Source of the DNA: Annona cherimola
Taxonomy: Eukaryota > Streptophyta > Magnoliopsida > Magnoliales > Annonaceae
Assembly: GCA_030490835.1 (NCBI GenBank)
Contig: CM059971.1
Span: forward strand, 69,954,224 to 70,018,223
Direction: 5' to 3'
DNA length: 64,000 bases
Shown here: piece by piece, positions 11,051 through 22,433 of the stretch
Position numbering within the stretch: position 1 is the stretch's first letter
Layout: every line of letters starts with the position of its first letter
Notes under the pieces: generated by a model
What the model was told of the DNA's origin: nothing
The model's database searches: none
What the model saw: the letters and a program-made list of their open reading frames with translations, nothing else
Made by a program: the position numbers and the translations under genes

Positions 11051-11495
11051 TGTTAGGATTTTTGTCTTGTATTTTGTGTATGGGTTATCTGCATAGTGTT
11101 TAGCATATGAGAGTGCATGATGAATACACAAAAAAGTGCATATTGATTTTCCGTAAGTACCCTAAGAATTCTATTCATAGGTATATCAGTTAGGAATTTA
11201 ATGGAGCCTATGAGGCATCCAAAAAAAGCATGAAAGAAAAAGTTATTAAAGTGTTCTTCTTTAGGGTGTGTGAGATATCTAAAGAATGAATGTAAATTAT
11301 TATACTGTATATCTCTCTAACCTGTTTTTTATAGTAGATTCTTATCTCCCTCTTATAGTTTCTTCCTTATAAGTTAAAAGGTTTTTCACGTAAATCTTAG
11401 TGTGCCGTGTGTATGACCATAATTGTTTGTTTAATCCTATTGTATCATCGATCTTCCACTATAATCTGTATAAACTTGAATCGTATTTTCTGACA
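11051..11495 (+). mobile_element. 5' LTR of a decayed copia-like element
   Basis: The segment begins TGTTAG and ends CTGACA. Its last 100 bp (11396-11495) are repeated at 12115-12217, where the end reads CTAACA, the exact reverse complement of TGTTAG. It is followed two bases later by a primer-binding-site-like sequence. The left end is chosen by this inverted terminus and is less certain than the right. Confidence 0.55.
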
Positions 11496-11497
11496 AG

Positions 11498-11509
11498 TGG
11501 AATCGGAGC
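11498..11509 (+). promoter_or_regulatory. Primer-binding-site-like sequence
   Basis: TGGAATCGGAGC matches the usual plant copia primer-binding site TGGTATCAGAGC (initiator tRNA-Met) at ten of twelve positions and lies two bases after the LTR end, the expected spacing. Confidence 0.6.
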
Positions 11510-12114
11510 TATGGTTGTGATCTGTGATCTGGGAAGCATTTTCATGTTGGATTAAGGGTTTTGAAGGCAAAATCATGGTGATCATTGGTATGAAGGCACG
11601 AGATCATCGTGGTTATTGGACGACTATGATGTGGTTGTTGGATCTAGCAACATATACATGGGAGGCGACTAGTTTTAGCAGATGCAAAGCTGTCAGAAGA
11701 TCATTGGTAAGTGTCAAATCTAGAGTTTTTGAGTTACAGTGTGTTGCGATCCTTACGGATTGGAGATTGCAGCAACACTAGAGGGTTCACAGCTAGATTA
11801 GATCTGAAAACAAGAAGGAAAGTGCGGATGGTGGCTGGTCAGCAGCGGAGAAGAGAGGCACGAACTGCCATGGCGGTGTGCAAAGTGGGCGACAACCAAG
11901 GCTTGGAGCACCGAACATGGTGTCGACATCACACATAGGTAGTGAAAACGACGACAATGGATTGTCGGTGGCAGGCTGGTCGAACCTAGTGTAGATCTGG
12001 TGGACGTCAAAGAAGATCGGTGGATTGAGATTTCATCGGAGATAGAGAAAACAAGAATGGCGCAGTACTGACGTCAGATAAGGAGACGTGTGGCAAAGTG
12101 TTTTCTACATAACG
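11510..12114 (+). mobile_element. Internal region of the copia-like remnant
   Basis: About 600 bp between the two LTR ends, less AT-rich than the flanks. Short frames are present but none shows gag zinc knuckle, protease, integrase or reverse transcriptase motifs. The element is therefore non-autonomous or heavily deleted. Confidence 0.45.
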
Positions 12115-12217
12115 CTTGGTGCCTTGTGTATATGACCTTGTGGTTGTTTATTTAATCTTGTTTTATCGTCTACGCTTCCGATGTAATCTGTATAAATTTG
12201 AATCACATTTTCTAACA
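12115..12217 (+). mobile_element. 3' LTR end of the copia-like remnant
   Basis: Shares with 11396-11495 the series cttggtgccttgtgtatatg, then gttgtttatttaatc, then aatctgtataaattgaatc-like sequence, ending CTAACA. Only the last ~100 bp of the LTR remain, so the rest was deleted. Sequences outside the two ends (cctatg, ttacag) are not a recognisable duplication. Confidence 0.55.
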
Positions 12218-12865
12218 TTACAGTCTTTTTTTTGAGAAATCCTCCCTTCAAAACCTCCCCCGGAACTGCGCACAAAATTGCCACTCAATTCCAACATAGG
12301 CGATGACTCAGTGAATCACATTTCATTAAGATAAATTCTATTTATTCAATTACTGTTGTGGCCTTTGTATCTATGGCAATTATTCTTTGAATTTGCTTCG
12401 ATTTCTGCCCTAATCTTTGTATTTGCTTCTGTTTTCCCAATCTTCTTTAATTCTTCTTTTATTTCTACAATCTTCTTTGATTCTTCTTCTGCTTCATCTT
12501 GACCAGTTGGAAAATTGCGGCAGGCCATTGATGTTGCATCATTCCCCTCTGTTTTTATTCTGTCAACGCCACTTTAGCTTTGATGGTCGTTGATATTGGA
12601 GAAGTCTTTCTGAATGGGGGCGTGCATTTTTTTTTTCCTTTTTCCTGGGTAATCCATGCATCCCATCCACCTCGAGAAAAATAGAAGTCCGTGGAATTCA
12701 TGAGGAATAAAAATTCCTTAGCTTTCACGGAGCTTTCACGGATCTCTAGTTTTGAGTGGTCTGTTATTATAAGTATGTACCAGTTATCAGGTTCCACGAA
12801 AATTTTCATTACTAAAAAAGCATGAGCTGAGTTCCATGAAATCCCCGTTTTATTTTTCTATGTAC
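12218..12865. other. Intergenic sequence
   Basis: Short frames on the minus strand (12346-12528, rich in E and K; 12555-12809) show no domain I know. No repeat boundaries seen. Confidence 0.45.
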
Positions 12866-12873
12866 AATCCAAG

Positions 12874-13835
12874 TAGGGGTGCAACTCGGGCTCATGAAAC
12901 TCGGGTTCACCTCAACCCTAACCCTAACCCTATTTGTAAAACTTCAACCCTAACCCTAACCCTAACCCTATTTGTAAACCTCAACCCTAACCCTATTTTT
13001 GAAATTCGGGCTCGGGTTGAGTTTCGGGTTGACATCTTTTATTAATATGTCTTTGTTACTCATCTTATATATAATTTTTTATCACAAATCTATTATATAA
13101 AAAAGTTTAAAAAATAATTTATTGTATGAAATTAAGAAAAATTCAAATACCGCTTAAGAGTAGAAAGAAAGAAACTTGTTTTGAGCATTCTCTTTGTATC
13201 AAGTAGAATATGGATTATGTGTAAACGTTATCAATAAAATTGTATTATTAATCATTAATTGTATTTTTTTACTCCTCTATTGTTTTAAGCTTATTTTACA
13301 ACTATAATTTTAAAGTTCTCATAAATTTTCCTGTTGAAAAAAAAGATCTCAAAAAAATTTAATATTTAGTATCGCAGGATTTCGTTGGTCAAAAGGCTTC
13401 AGTAGAAAAGGCGTGAAGAGTAATTTTTTTAAAAAAAACTGTTGGACCTATATCATAATGTAAATTGGAAATAAGTATTTTGTTGAAATTACTTAAGATG
13501 TTAGATTGTCTCGGCGATGAGCTGTCCATGCCTGCCATGTCGTACTCCTGTTGTCCATCATCCATCCATGAGTAATATGTTATTATTATAATATGTTATT
13601 ATTATAATATATTATTATTATAATATATATTTTATATTTTATATAAATGCAAATTCGGGTTCGGGTTTACAGGGTTCGGGCTTGCATGAACCCGAAACCG
13701 AGCCCTATTTGAATTCGGGTTCGGGCTCGGGCTCAAAAATCGGGTTCGGGTTGAAAAGCTTAGAGTTTCAACACTGTATTTTTTCGGGTTCGGCGGGCCG
13801 GGTTCGGGCTGAACCCGGCCCAAGTTGCACCCCTA
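12874..13835. mobile_element. Non-autonomous hAT-like element with 8-bp duplication
   Basis: The ends are inverted repeats: left taggggtgcaactcgggct, right ggcccaagttgcacccct plus a. A perfect 8-bp duplication aatccaag lies at 12866-12873 and 13836-13843. The subterminal regions are rich in ggttcggg/cccgaa motifs, and the centre is AT-rich with a (TTA)n-like stretch at 13570-13630. No transposase frame is present. TIR start and 8-bp duplication are typical of the hAT superfamily. Confidence 0.9.
12912..13002 (+). repeat. CCCTAA-rich short array inside the hAT-like element
   Basis: Runs of three or four tandem ccctaa units alternate with tatttgtaaac spacers. The unit is the six-base CCCTAA and not the seven-base CCCTAAA normal for plant telomeres. 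The related element at 2007-2710 has the same motif in the other orientation (agggtta), so it belongs to the transposon. Confidence 0.8.
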
Positions 13836-13843
13836 AATCCAAG

Positions 13844-14099
13844 TGAGTGGACATATATCTACTTTAGCTTTAGACACAAAATAATAATAATAATTAAAAA
13901 TAACTGATGGATTCTTGAAGCCCTTTCAAATTCAGAGGTGGCAGAGCCTCGTGGGTTGCTTGGAGGGTAGGAAACATCACGTGGGACCTGTGCAAAAAGC
14001 CAGACGATGAAGCATCGAAGAAAACTCAGGTCGTCCGGCCAAACCTTTAGACGTGGCCCATTCATCTGGGTAAGGGAATCAAACTCCAGTCGACATTTA
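13844..14099. other. Intergenic sequence
   Basis: No feature recognised; a 68-residue minus-strand frame at 13859-14065 has no known domain. Confidence 0.4.
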
Positions 14100-14164
14100 T
14101 TATTATTGTAATAATTTAATACATAGGCATAGGCCTTTTAGAATGGAAACCTTTTCATTTGTTT

Positions 14165-14360
14165 AGCATTATTATGTACGAGCCCTACCTAAAAATGTGT
14201 AAAATCAACCTAACGAAATGATTTAATACTGAATATTAATTTTAAAGTAGTATTTTCAACATCTAAACTATCTAAAATATCATTGTTATATGGATAAATG
14301 ATTATATAAAGTAATATTACTACATTCTAATATATATGTAAATATATTTAATTATTTTTC
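14165..14360. repeat. Dispersed repeat related to 6725-6880 and 55790-55930
   Basis: Contains gtgtaaaatcaacctaacga, caacatctaaactatctaaa and ggataaatgattatataaag in the same order as the fold-back elements at 6575-6920 and 55612-56095. Terminal inverted repeats are not evident here, so this is probably an internal fragment. Confidence 0.55.
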
Positions 14361-16102
14361 CTAATTTACATGCAAATATATTTATTTTAAGCAAAATTGA
14401 CCAATGCACATACTTAATTTGGATGAAACTTAGTCTTTGCTAAGGTCGGGAACTTGTTGCAAGCAAACACAAAACACAAAGAATAACCTGGATCGACTTC
14501 AAGCCTACTCCATCAGAGAAAAAAGTAATTAATTAATCACCAAACAATTACGACTTTCCTCTTAAAGGCAATAGACTGTCTCTCTCAGAAAATCTTTCAT
14601 ATGGACTCTCTATTCTTTCTCTATCTCAACCCTAACCCTATAGACTATATGTCTATTTATAATTCGCTCATATAACTTGCATAACCTATATGCAATCCTA
14701 AACTTATAATATACGCAGAATACAAGACACATCTAACAAATATCTACCTTTGTTTGAATTTTGCATACAACAAGCCAACTAGCCCTTAAAGAAATTTGTG
14801 TCTTCAACCACTCTGCGATCTTCCAACTATTCTTGAACTTGCATGGTCCATTACACCCTTCTTCGGTGTCGAGTACCGCTTACCTCTGTCATATAATCTC
14901 CTAACTAAACAGATGATATTAAATATAATAAATGCATTGAATTTTATATCAATTGGTGATATTTTAAAAATTGAATGGGTTATATGGAACTGTTTCTATA
15001 TAACTCGGTTATATAGAAGCGAAGCTCATCTTTATATATATTATACATCAAAATTTATCAATTTTGGGATTTGCATGTATGTTTTCCATAATCAATTAGT
15101 TTTGACCCCTATATTAACATTAAATAGAGTGTAAACTATTAAAATTTTTAACATTTTAAAAATATATAAAAATTAAAAATGATAATTTTTGGTTTTTTGA
15201 AATTAATAAATTTTGGTATATTAGTTACATGTATATGGGGTAATTTTAAGAATAATGACTCAATGCTTTCCATATGCATGTAGGCCCCATGTTTATCCTC
15301 TAATTTTTTTAAATTTTAAAATCTAAATTTTGTATGTTTATTAATATATATTTATTTGTAATTTTGAAAGTTACACGTATTTCAAGCTTTATATACTATA
15401 TTGATATTACAAAATCTTAATAGTTAGGTTGAGTATAAACTATGGTTTCACATTCTTCACCTAAAACGTAAATGCTTAAATTTGTGATGATAAGCTAAAA
15501 CTTTAAGTGAGAATTGCAGATACCAATATACATATTTAAGTGTTTTTCGGATATAATATATTATCTAATATTATATTTGCAAAGAATGCATGAAACTGTG
15601 AGTTGCAAACAAGCAAACATCAAGTTCTACAAGGCATTATTCAGTTTCATGTCTATAAAAACAAAACAGAAATCTTCAATGTAAGAAAATTAAATGTACT
15701 AATCAAATAAGTTATTTAAAGAGCTGAAGACAAGTCATGAAGTTTAAGGGACACCAATGCTCTTAGGTCAAAAAAAGTGATCTTGTAAAGTATAATCCCA
15801 ATACCGAACAATTAAAAAAATAAAGCCAAGTCAAGACGATTTATAATGAATTTTAAAGGAATTTACGGAGACATTCGCTTATAGAAGCAGGACATAATTT
15901 GGTACTATTTATAGGAATGATGCTGATAATTACAACGATTCATTAAATCTTGATGCTTTCGTCATGGATATTGATCAACTAAAGTTATAAAGAAGATATG
16001 GATTAAGTTTCAGCCAATTTGGAGTAGTGCAAGTACATTTTTTCGAAACAAAATCCTACATTAATTAGGTACGGCAGTGATGCAACCGTAGCCACTATTT
16101 CT
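14361..16102. other. AT-rich intergenic sequence
   Basis: No protein-like frame. A plus-strand 112-residue frame at 14796-15134 has no recognisable domain. Nothing else supported. Confidence 0.4.
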
Positions 16103-16120
16103 GACAATATTAGAAGAGTT

Positions 16121-16144
16121 TTTTTTTTTTTTTTTTTTAGGATA
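16121..16144 (-). mobile_element. Micro-insertion: six bases plus poly(A), 18-bp duplication
   Basis: The 18-bp sequence gacaatattagaagagtt is present at 16103-16120 and again, perfectly, at 16145-16162. Between them are 18 T and aggata, which on the minus strand reads TATCCT followed by A18. This has the form of a LINE-type insertion (target duplication plus poly(A)) in which nearly all of the element was lost by 5' truncation. Confidence 0.75.
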
Positions 16145-16250
16145 GACAATATTAGAAGAGTTGTCGTAACATCTATTTTGCATTAAATATAATAAATGAT
16201 TTAGATTTTAAAATATTTTTAAAATTAAAAATCAAAAGCAAGCATGTTGC

Positions 16251-16390
16251 TTCTATGTTTACCTTCAGTTATATGCATCTATTTAAAAATCTAAAAAATA
16301 AAAACACCTACCATATAGGCTTCTATGTTTACCTTCAGTTATATGCATCTATATAAAAATCTAAAAAATAAAAACACATATTTATATGGT
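16251..16390 (+). repeat. 70-bp tandem duplication
   Basis: ttctatgtttaccttcagtt followed by atatgcatctatttaaaaat and aaaataaaaacac occurs at 16251 and again at 16321, a spacing of 70 bp, with few differences. No coding potential. Confidence 0.85.
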
Positions 16391-16975
16391 AGGTAATATG
16401 TGCCTTGAGGGTGTGTTTGTTTAACTATAAACTTTTTATTTTTCAAAATTATTTTATTTTTTTATTTTTTACATTCTTTATACTACTAGAGTACCTTTTA
16501 ATCATTTTTACATAATTATTCATACAACTAACATGTTTATTTTAACTTTGTCTGTTTAACTCCTCATCATATTACATTATTTTCTCTCATTTTGACAAAT
16601 TTCGCGCTAACAAATTTTTATCTAAAAGTTTTAACATTTGTCGTAGGTCAAAGACATGCCTCATTTGTGTAGATATCTTTGTTTCAAAACACAGACTGTA
16701 GGGATTTTAATGGTGGCATTTAGTCTCTTCAAATTTTTTATAAGAGCATCCACCACGTGAGTATTTTATGAATTATGGTCGAAAAAATTAGATTATTGTT
16801 TAGAAATTGTAGGAATGTCTCAAAGCCCAATTGTAATAACAGTTGAGATGCTAAAATATATGAAAATCCAAAAAACAAAAATTAACACTTTCCAAACACA
16901 CCTTGAATCATTACCTTTATATGATTAATTTTATCATGGTTTTCCATTGATCTACATGCAGCCCCATGCTTCCGC
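16391..16975. other. AT-rich intergenic sequence
   Basis: No feature recognised. Confidence 0.45.
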
Positions 16976-18221
16976 ATTATATGTAGGGGTCGAAATTGGG
17001 GCGGGTCGGGTCGGGACGGGCCCAACCCTGACCCTACCTTTCAAAAATCTAATTTGACCCTTATTTTTATCCGGGTCGGGACAAGGTCGGTTTGACCCTT
17101 ACTTTTTTTTACTAGATTTCAGGACAAAATTCAAGTCGGAAACGAGCCGGTATCGGGATGACGGGTCAAGTAAAAACTACGGGTCAAGTAAGAAATTTTT
17201 AAGAATCACGTGAACCTATAAGTATAAAGACAAATCTATATTAAATTTAACTACTATATACTGTAATCTATTATCAATCAATCAAAGTAAAACATAAGTA
17301 CTTAAATAAAACATGAATATTTATTCACGTATATAAAAACAAGTTAATGAAACATACCTCGTTCAACATTCTGTTCACAATTTGAATATTGAACCACTAA
17401 TTGTTTGAACTCATTTCATGTTTTTTGTTGTTTACCTTCAACGAAAATAATAATGATGTCACATTTAGAATTAAAAATGACAATTGTTTAAGTATATAGT
17501 AGGAGAGCAGTTTTACCTGAAAAGTATAAAGAATATTGATAATACTTTTGTGTTGTAATGAAAGCTTCCAGAAAGCATGACCTGGATAACACCTATGCAA
17601 TGGAATCAGTAAAACAAAACCACAACCAATAACACTTTCGACCACAATTAATAACGACATACACGCACATAAAAAATAAAAAGTATAACTAATTTAATTG
17701 ATAGTATAAATCCTCCATCTATTAATAGAAAAAATTCTAAGTTTAGCAAACATACAACAGACACATATTTTGTCCACCATATCTTTCTCGACATTCTCAT
17801 CCACTCCAAACTCATATTCTTACACTATGTTATATCGAATGCAATTCCTAAAAAAATTATAAATACAAGAAATCAAAATCCAAAACATAATACAAGCACA
17901 TTACCAAAAGCAAAGATTTAGAGAATTCTAATCCATGAGCAATTTTAACAATTAATCAATAATATGAGTGCCATGTAACCAGCTTAAACATATTAGATTA
18001 AATGAGAAAAATGTAAAGGAAAATAATATATACCAACTGTTGAATTCCACTAGAAAAACGACTCCTTTCTGGTGCGAGCAACGAATTCCCATGAAGATCA
18101 GAAAAATGACGATCGGCAAGGGTCAGGACTCTAATCGATTCCCGTACTCCACTCCCATCCGGTTCACCTGCATTAATGGATGAGTTTACATATACTAGCT
18201 CTAGGAAGTCCCGGACCAGCT

Positions 18222-18560
18222 ATGCAACCCAAGTACCCAACTAGCAGCAATGGCCGCCGCTCCCACATTCACCTCTATACGGCTGCTGCTGTACTGTTCG
18301 TCATCTCTCATCTCAGCCACACATCAGTAGAAGTGGCCGCATACATTGTCCACATGGACTTGTCCACCATGCCTAAGGCCTTTGCCGATCATCGAAGCTG
18401 GTACGCAGCGAGTCTCTCAGCCGTCCATGGCTTCAGTGCGCACCTCACCCCATCTCAGCTAGAAGCACTGCAGAACTCTCATGGCTACTTATCTGCATAC
18501 CGCGGCATGCCCGTCACCGTCGATACCACCCACACTTCTAGATTCCTCCACCTCGGCAGG
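18222..18560 (+). pseudogene. Subtilisin-like serine protease, 5' fragment (captured)
   Basis: The plus-strand frame reads a hydrophobic signal-like stretch followed by YIVHMDLSTMPKAF, then HRSWYAASL, then VHGFSAHLTPSQLEAL and DTTHTSRFLHL. These are the hallmark segments of the I9 propeptide of plant secreted subtilases (S8 family), in the right order, ending just where the catalytic domain should start. The piece between SWYAASL and VHGFSAHL is about 20 residues shorter than usual, so an internal deletion is likely. A second ATG at 18250 in another frame gives MAAAPTFTSIRLLLLY, a more normal signal peptide, which suggests a frameshift. No catalytic Asp, His or Ser is present. The fragment sits inside the hAT-like element at 16984-19009 and is GC-rich, unlike its surroundings. 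Confidence 0.85.
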
Positions 18561-18564
18561 ATAC

Positions 18565-18795
18565 GACCTGAATGCGTGACGGGATTTGGGCGCGGCGCGA
18601 GTCCTCTGCTGCGGGAAACCTAGATTAGGCCATTAGGGATTTTGGACTTGCAGTTGCAGCAATCGGTAAGTTAGGGAAGAACGAAAGATGACCATCGAGG
18701 CATCGACGGCCTGAGTGCTTGACGGAGTTTGCTCGCGGCGCGGCGCGGCGCGGGACTCTGCTGCGGGGAAGCTTAGATTAGGGCATCTAATTTCG
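18565..18795 (+). repeat. GC-rich imperfect duplication next to the subtilase fragment
   Basis: A block with cctgaatgcgtgacgggatt, gcgcggcgcg, ctctgctgcgg and tagattagg (18575-18640) is repeated with differences at about 18710-18787. The second copy has an expanded gcggc run. Origin is unclear: it may be further captured host sequence. Confidence 0.65.
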
Positions 18796-19189
18796 AATCT
18801 GTGATATATCATATATGAGATACTAGCGGGAGGAGGGGCGGGTCAGCGGGTATAAGCATGCTCAAGTCCGGTAGGTCCGCCCCGATCCGCTCTTTTTAGA
18901 AAATCTTAAACACACGCCCCGCCCGGTACAAAATCCCAACCCGTCCCGGTATAAAATAGGGTCGGGGTGGAGCAGGTCACCGATCGCCCCGCCCCGATTC
19001 CCACCCCTAATTATATGTCAGTCAAAGCACGTGCGAATCAGGCACCCATGTAAAATCCCATCCATCCATGATTCAGGCCCCACAATTTTGAGATAAACAG
19101 CCAGATAGAGATGGAATAAAGTCGGGGCCATACGCACCAAAAGAGAAATAAACATACGGTTTTCTATCATTTTCAAACATGCGATCTCT

Positions 19190-19563
19190 GATCCTATGCT
19201 CCCGCTCTTGGGCGCATATACCTATTTTTTAATTTTTTTTTCAAAATTGTTTCATGAACTTGTTAACCTAAGTGTATTTAACGTATGTATCAATTTTTAC
19301 TATTTTTGGATATTTTTAGATATTTATTTCAGATTTTTAAAAATTAGTGGCATTTTAATAATTTAAAATTACCTAAAATGCCATTGATTTTCAAAAATCA
19401 AAAATAAATATCTAAAATACACCCAAAATGGTAAAAATTTATACACCTATTAAATACATATAGATTAACACTATTGTGAAAAAAATTTCAAAAAAAATTT
19501 AAAAAATAGGTGTATGCGCCCCAGGGCATGCAGCATTGCATGCTCCCGGGAGCATAAGATTAG
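19190..19563. mobile_element. Fold-back MITE, ATGCTCCCG tips
   Basis: Tips are gatcctatgctcccg (left) and cgggagcataagat (right). The arms contain the shared core: ctaagtgtatttaacgta, ttttactatttttggat and taaaattacctaaaatgcca, mirrored by aaaatggtaaaaattta and attaaatacatatagatta. The right tip carries an extra gcatgcagcattgcatgc palindrome. No coding capacity. Confidence 0.8.
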
Positions 19564-20214
19564 GTTCCCAAACATGCACGTTAGTCGCTAGATGCCCATC
19601 ATGTGCACAACCACTAAGGTGAGTAGTCCCATGAAAAACGTTTTCCAGCCCAAGTCGGTCCCCCACGCCAAGAATGATAAGTTTCTTAGCTGATTTTTGG
19701 TAACATGATAAAAACAAAGTTGTTTCAAAACCACAAAAAAAAAAAAAAGTTTAGATTTTGAAACAAGTTTTTAAATGAAACAATAAGATGACATCTCCAA
19801 ATTGTACTGAATCATTTAAGAGATGCGTTTCTGTTGCTAATATATATAATTTTTAGTTAGGAAATTAAAAAAAAAATCACCAAAGAATAGTGCTATTATA
19901 CCATGAGAATATAATCAATTAAAAATCGTATAAATCTGTTGAAACTTTTAATTTAAGTTTGAAGCGTGTATATATTTATTTTTAAATGAGTTTTGTTTAC
20001 AATATAAAACATTAGTTCAAGTAAGGTGAGTGGTTTACATTTCACGATAAGCTATCCTTGGTGGGGTACGAACCGTTTTATTGCCATCTCTTTTATTTGC
20101 CAACTGGGGCTCACCTTATCTGCTGGGCACAGGAACCCATCAAACATGCTAGTATACATCACGCGTTTGCACCTGATGTGTTGTGGACCACCATACCTTA
20201 GACAAGACAAAGTA
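19564..20214. other. Intergenic sequence
   Basis: AT-rich with a mixed-composition stretch at 20030-20220. No domain or RNA gene recognised. Confidence 0.4.
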
Positions 20215-20223
20215 CTTAAAAGA

Positions 20224-20940
20224 TAAGGGTAGAAATCGGGCAGTTCATTCTGGGTTAGGGCTTGCCCATTTAAAATTCTGTCTAATTATTTATCATATGG
20301 ATCCGGATAAGATCGGTTTCATTCTCATCTTTTTTCAATGGGCCTTAGGACAAATTATAAGTTAATCTTGGGTAAAATTCGAGACAATAAATTAGGTAAA
20401 AAATGCAGATCAAATAAAATGACTTAAGAATTTATACATGTATTAAACATAAAGATGCATTTATGCTAAATTTAAATGTTTTATGCTTTAATATTTTGCT
20501 AATTAATAAAAACACATTATTACTAAAATAAAATATAAGTAAATAGTATAGCTTTATTAAAATAGGTTGATAAAACATATCTTATTTAGAAAACTACAAT
20601 TATGCATAAAAATTATATACATATATATAATTCCTCTTATTGATTCTTATATTCTTTTTGATGAATTAATTTTTATATTGTTGATATAGTGAATTACAAA
20701 ATGTGGAAATTTTAAAAGAAAATTAGAATAATATTTAAAAATAGATTTATAATTTTTCATAAATGAATATGTGAGGCAAGTCAAGACATAATTAACCCAC
20801 CCTAACTTTATTTTTTTAATTCAAGTTAAAAAAATTTATCTTTCTCTATACCAAGTCAAAAAATTTAGTAATTTTATCCGGCCAAAAAAGGGCAAATTAA
20901 AGGTGGATCATGGATTAACCCACCTCAATTTTCAACCCTA
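20224..20940. mobile_element. Non-autonomous hAT-like element, diverged
   Basis: Left end taagggtagaaatcgggc and right end ttttcaaccctа-like (ttcaaccctа ending at 20940) are related to the ends at 16984 and 46127. The flanks are cttaaaaga (20215-20223) and cttaaaga (20941-20948), an 8-bp duplication with one A slipped. The interior is AT-rich and non-coding. Confidence 0.65.
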
Positions 20941-20948
20941 CTTAAAGA

Positions 20949-21673
20949 TAAAGGGTAGAGAATATCTTCAAAGTAAAAATTTTTCTCATTCTACTCTAGT
21001 TGAAATAGAAAAAAATTAATTTTTTAATGTGAAATTTTAGTTCTTAAGAACCAATTATGGCATCTAAATGAAATTTTAGCGACCAAGTTCAGTTACAATG
21101 CCAAAAGGAGTAAGAGGTCGTGCAATGCTTACAACGAATTACTTTTCCATTTGATGCTTAATAAGCTATTGCAATAAACTTTTAACAAAGAATTTGCAAC
21201 CATATTGTTTTTGCAAAAACGTTTTTAAAGCTTGGATAGTTTTTCGCAACGAGGATGTTCCGTTGCAAATTTGGTGGAAATTACGGTCATATATAACCGG
21301 CTAAGTAACAAAATCTTACTTTCTATATGTTAAACTTTTTCAAAAAAGCTGTATCATTTCTAATATTATTTTGTATTCATATATTTATAACCCCACATTC
21401 ACTTTGATTAGAAACTTTTATACAAAATTATTAAAGTTTATATTATATAAAAAATTTAATCAAAGTAAATTATGTCATCATAAATATATGAATAGAAAAT
21501 ACGATTGAGAATCGTTCAAATTAAAAATATTTTATAAAATATAAAAATAAGGAATTATTACTTTAGTTAATTAGCAACATGATCATTACTCTTAAAAGGA
21601 ATTATGAAGTATTTGAAGGAAATAATATAATTATTTATGATGTAACAAAATAAAGAAGCTTGATTATATACAT
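20949..21673. other. AT-rich intergenic sequence
   Basis: No feature recognised. Confidence 0.45.
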
Positions 21674-22051
21674 CATGATTTATTTTAGGTTAAAATACAA
21701 TATTTATTTATTTTTACAATTAGTTATATTTTTTTATTTTTTCTTCATAAACATGTTTATCTAAGTGTATTTACTCTATATATAAAGTTTTTCCAATTTA
21801 CAGTACTTTTATATATTTATTTTTGATTTTTTAAAAAATAAACTTTTTAAGGGTGGAAAATGACTTAGATGCCCTTAAAAATTGATCATTTTTTAAATAT
21901 AAAAAATAAATATGTAAAATTATTGTAAAATGACAAAACTTTGTATATAGATTGAATACACTTAGAAAACATATTTATGAAGAAAAAATCAAAAAAATAT
22001 AACTAATCGTAAAAATAAATGAATGTTTATTTTAGACTAAAATACATCATG
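21674..22051. mobile_element. Fold-back MITE, CATGATTTATTTTAG tips
   Basis: The left tip catgatttattttaggtta and the reverse complement of the right tip (catgatgtattttagtcta) match well. The arms continue through atttatttttacaattagtt and the shared core ctaagtgtatttac, mirrored by gaatacacttag. The element is about 378 bp and has no coding capacity. Confidence 0.8.
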
Positions 22052-22320
22052 CTTCCAAAATAAGTAGGTTCATATGTCATATCAGGGCTTCATCTAGGTG
22101 ATTATAAAAAAATGTAATCCATTCATTAATTTTAGCATAATATATCTAAGAACCAAAAATTCATGCCAAATAAAGTTGCATATTAACCACAAAAGTAAAA
22201 ATCATATGAGAGTAATTCATAATTCATTAAAATTTCTTTATTGTAAAACAAACCCCAAATTATATATTAAACGTCTACATATTCTGAAGTATTCATCCAC
22301 GTAAAATAATATTTTTATAT

Positions 22321-22336
22321 AATTCCATAACATCTT
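22321..22336. repeat. Target-site duplication of the minus-strand LINE, 3' side
   Basis: aattccataacatctt, 16 bp, identical to 28579-28594. Confidence 0.9.
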
Positions 22337-22433
22337 TTTTTTTAGAAGAAGAAGCACCCTATCCCAAGTCCCTAATCATCTAAAAGGGAGGGGGGATAGG
22401 ATGATCCGAGAGAATTTATTGCCAAGAAATTAT

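Larger units (their letters stand above)
16984..19009. mobile_element. hAT-like element carrying a captured subtilase fragment (Pack-type)
   Basis: The left end taggggtcgaaattggggcg and the right end cgccccgattcccaccccta are inverted repeats, and a perfect 8-bp duplication attatatg lies at 16976-16983 and 19010-19017. The subterminal parts are rich in gggtcggg motifs as in the sibling elements. At 2026 bp it is two to three times longer than the others in the window, and the extra length includes GC-rich sequence from 18090 to 18800 with a subtilisin-like protease fragment (18222-18560). No transposase is visible, so it depends on an enzyme from elsewhere. Confidence 0.85.

Noticed and set aside
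12912..13002. Interstitial telomere repeat
   Set aside because: Unit is CCCTAA, not the plant CCCTAAA, and it is part of a transposon with clear ends.
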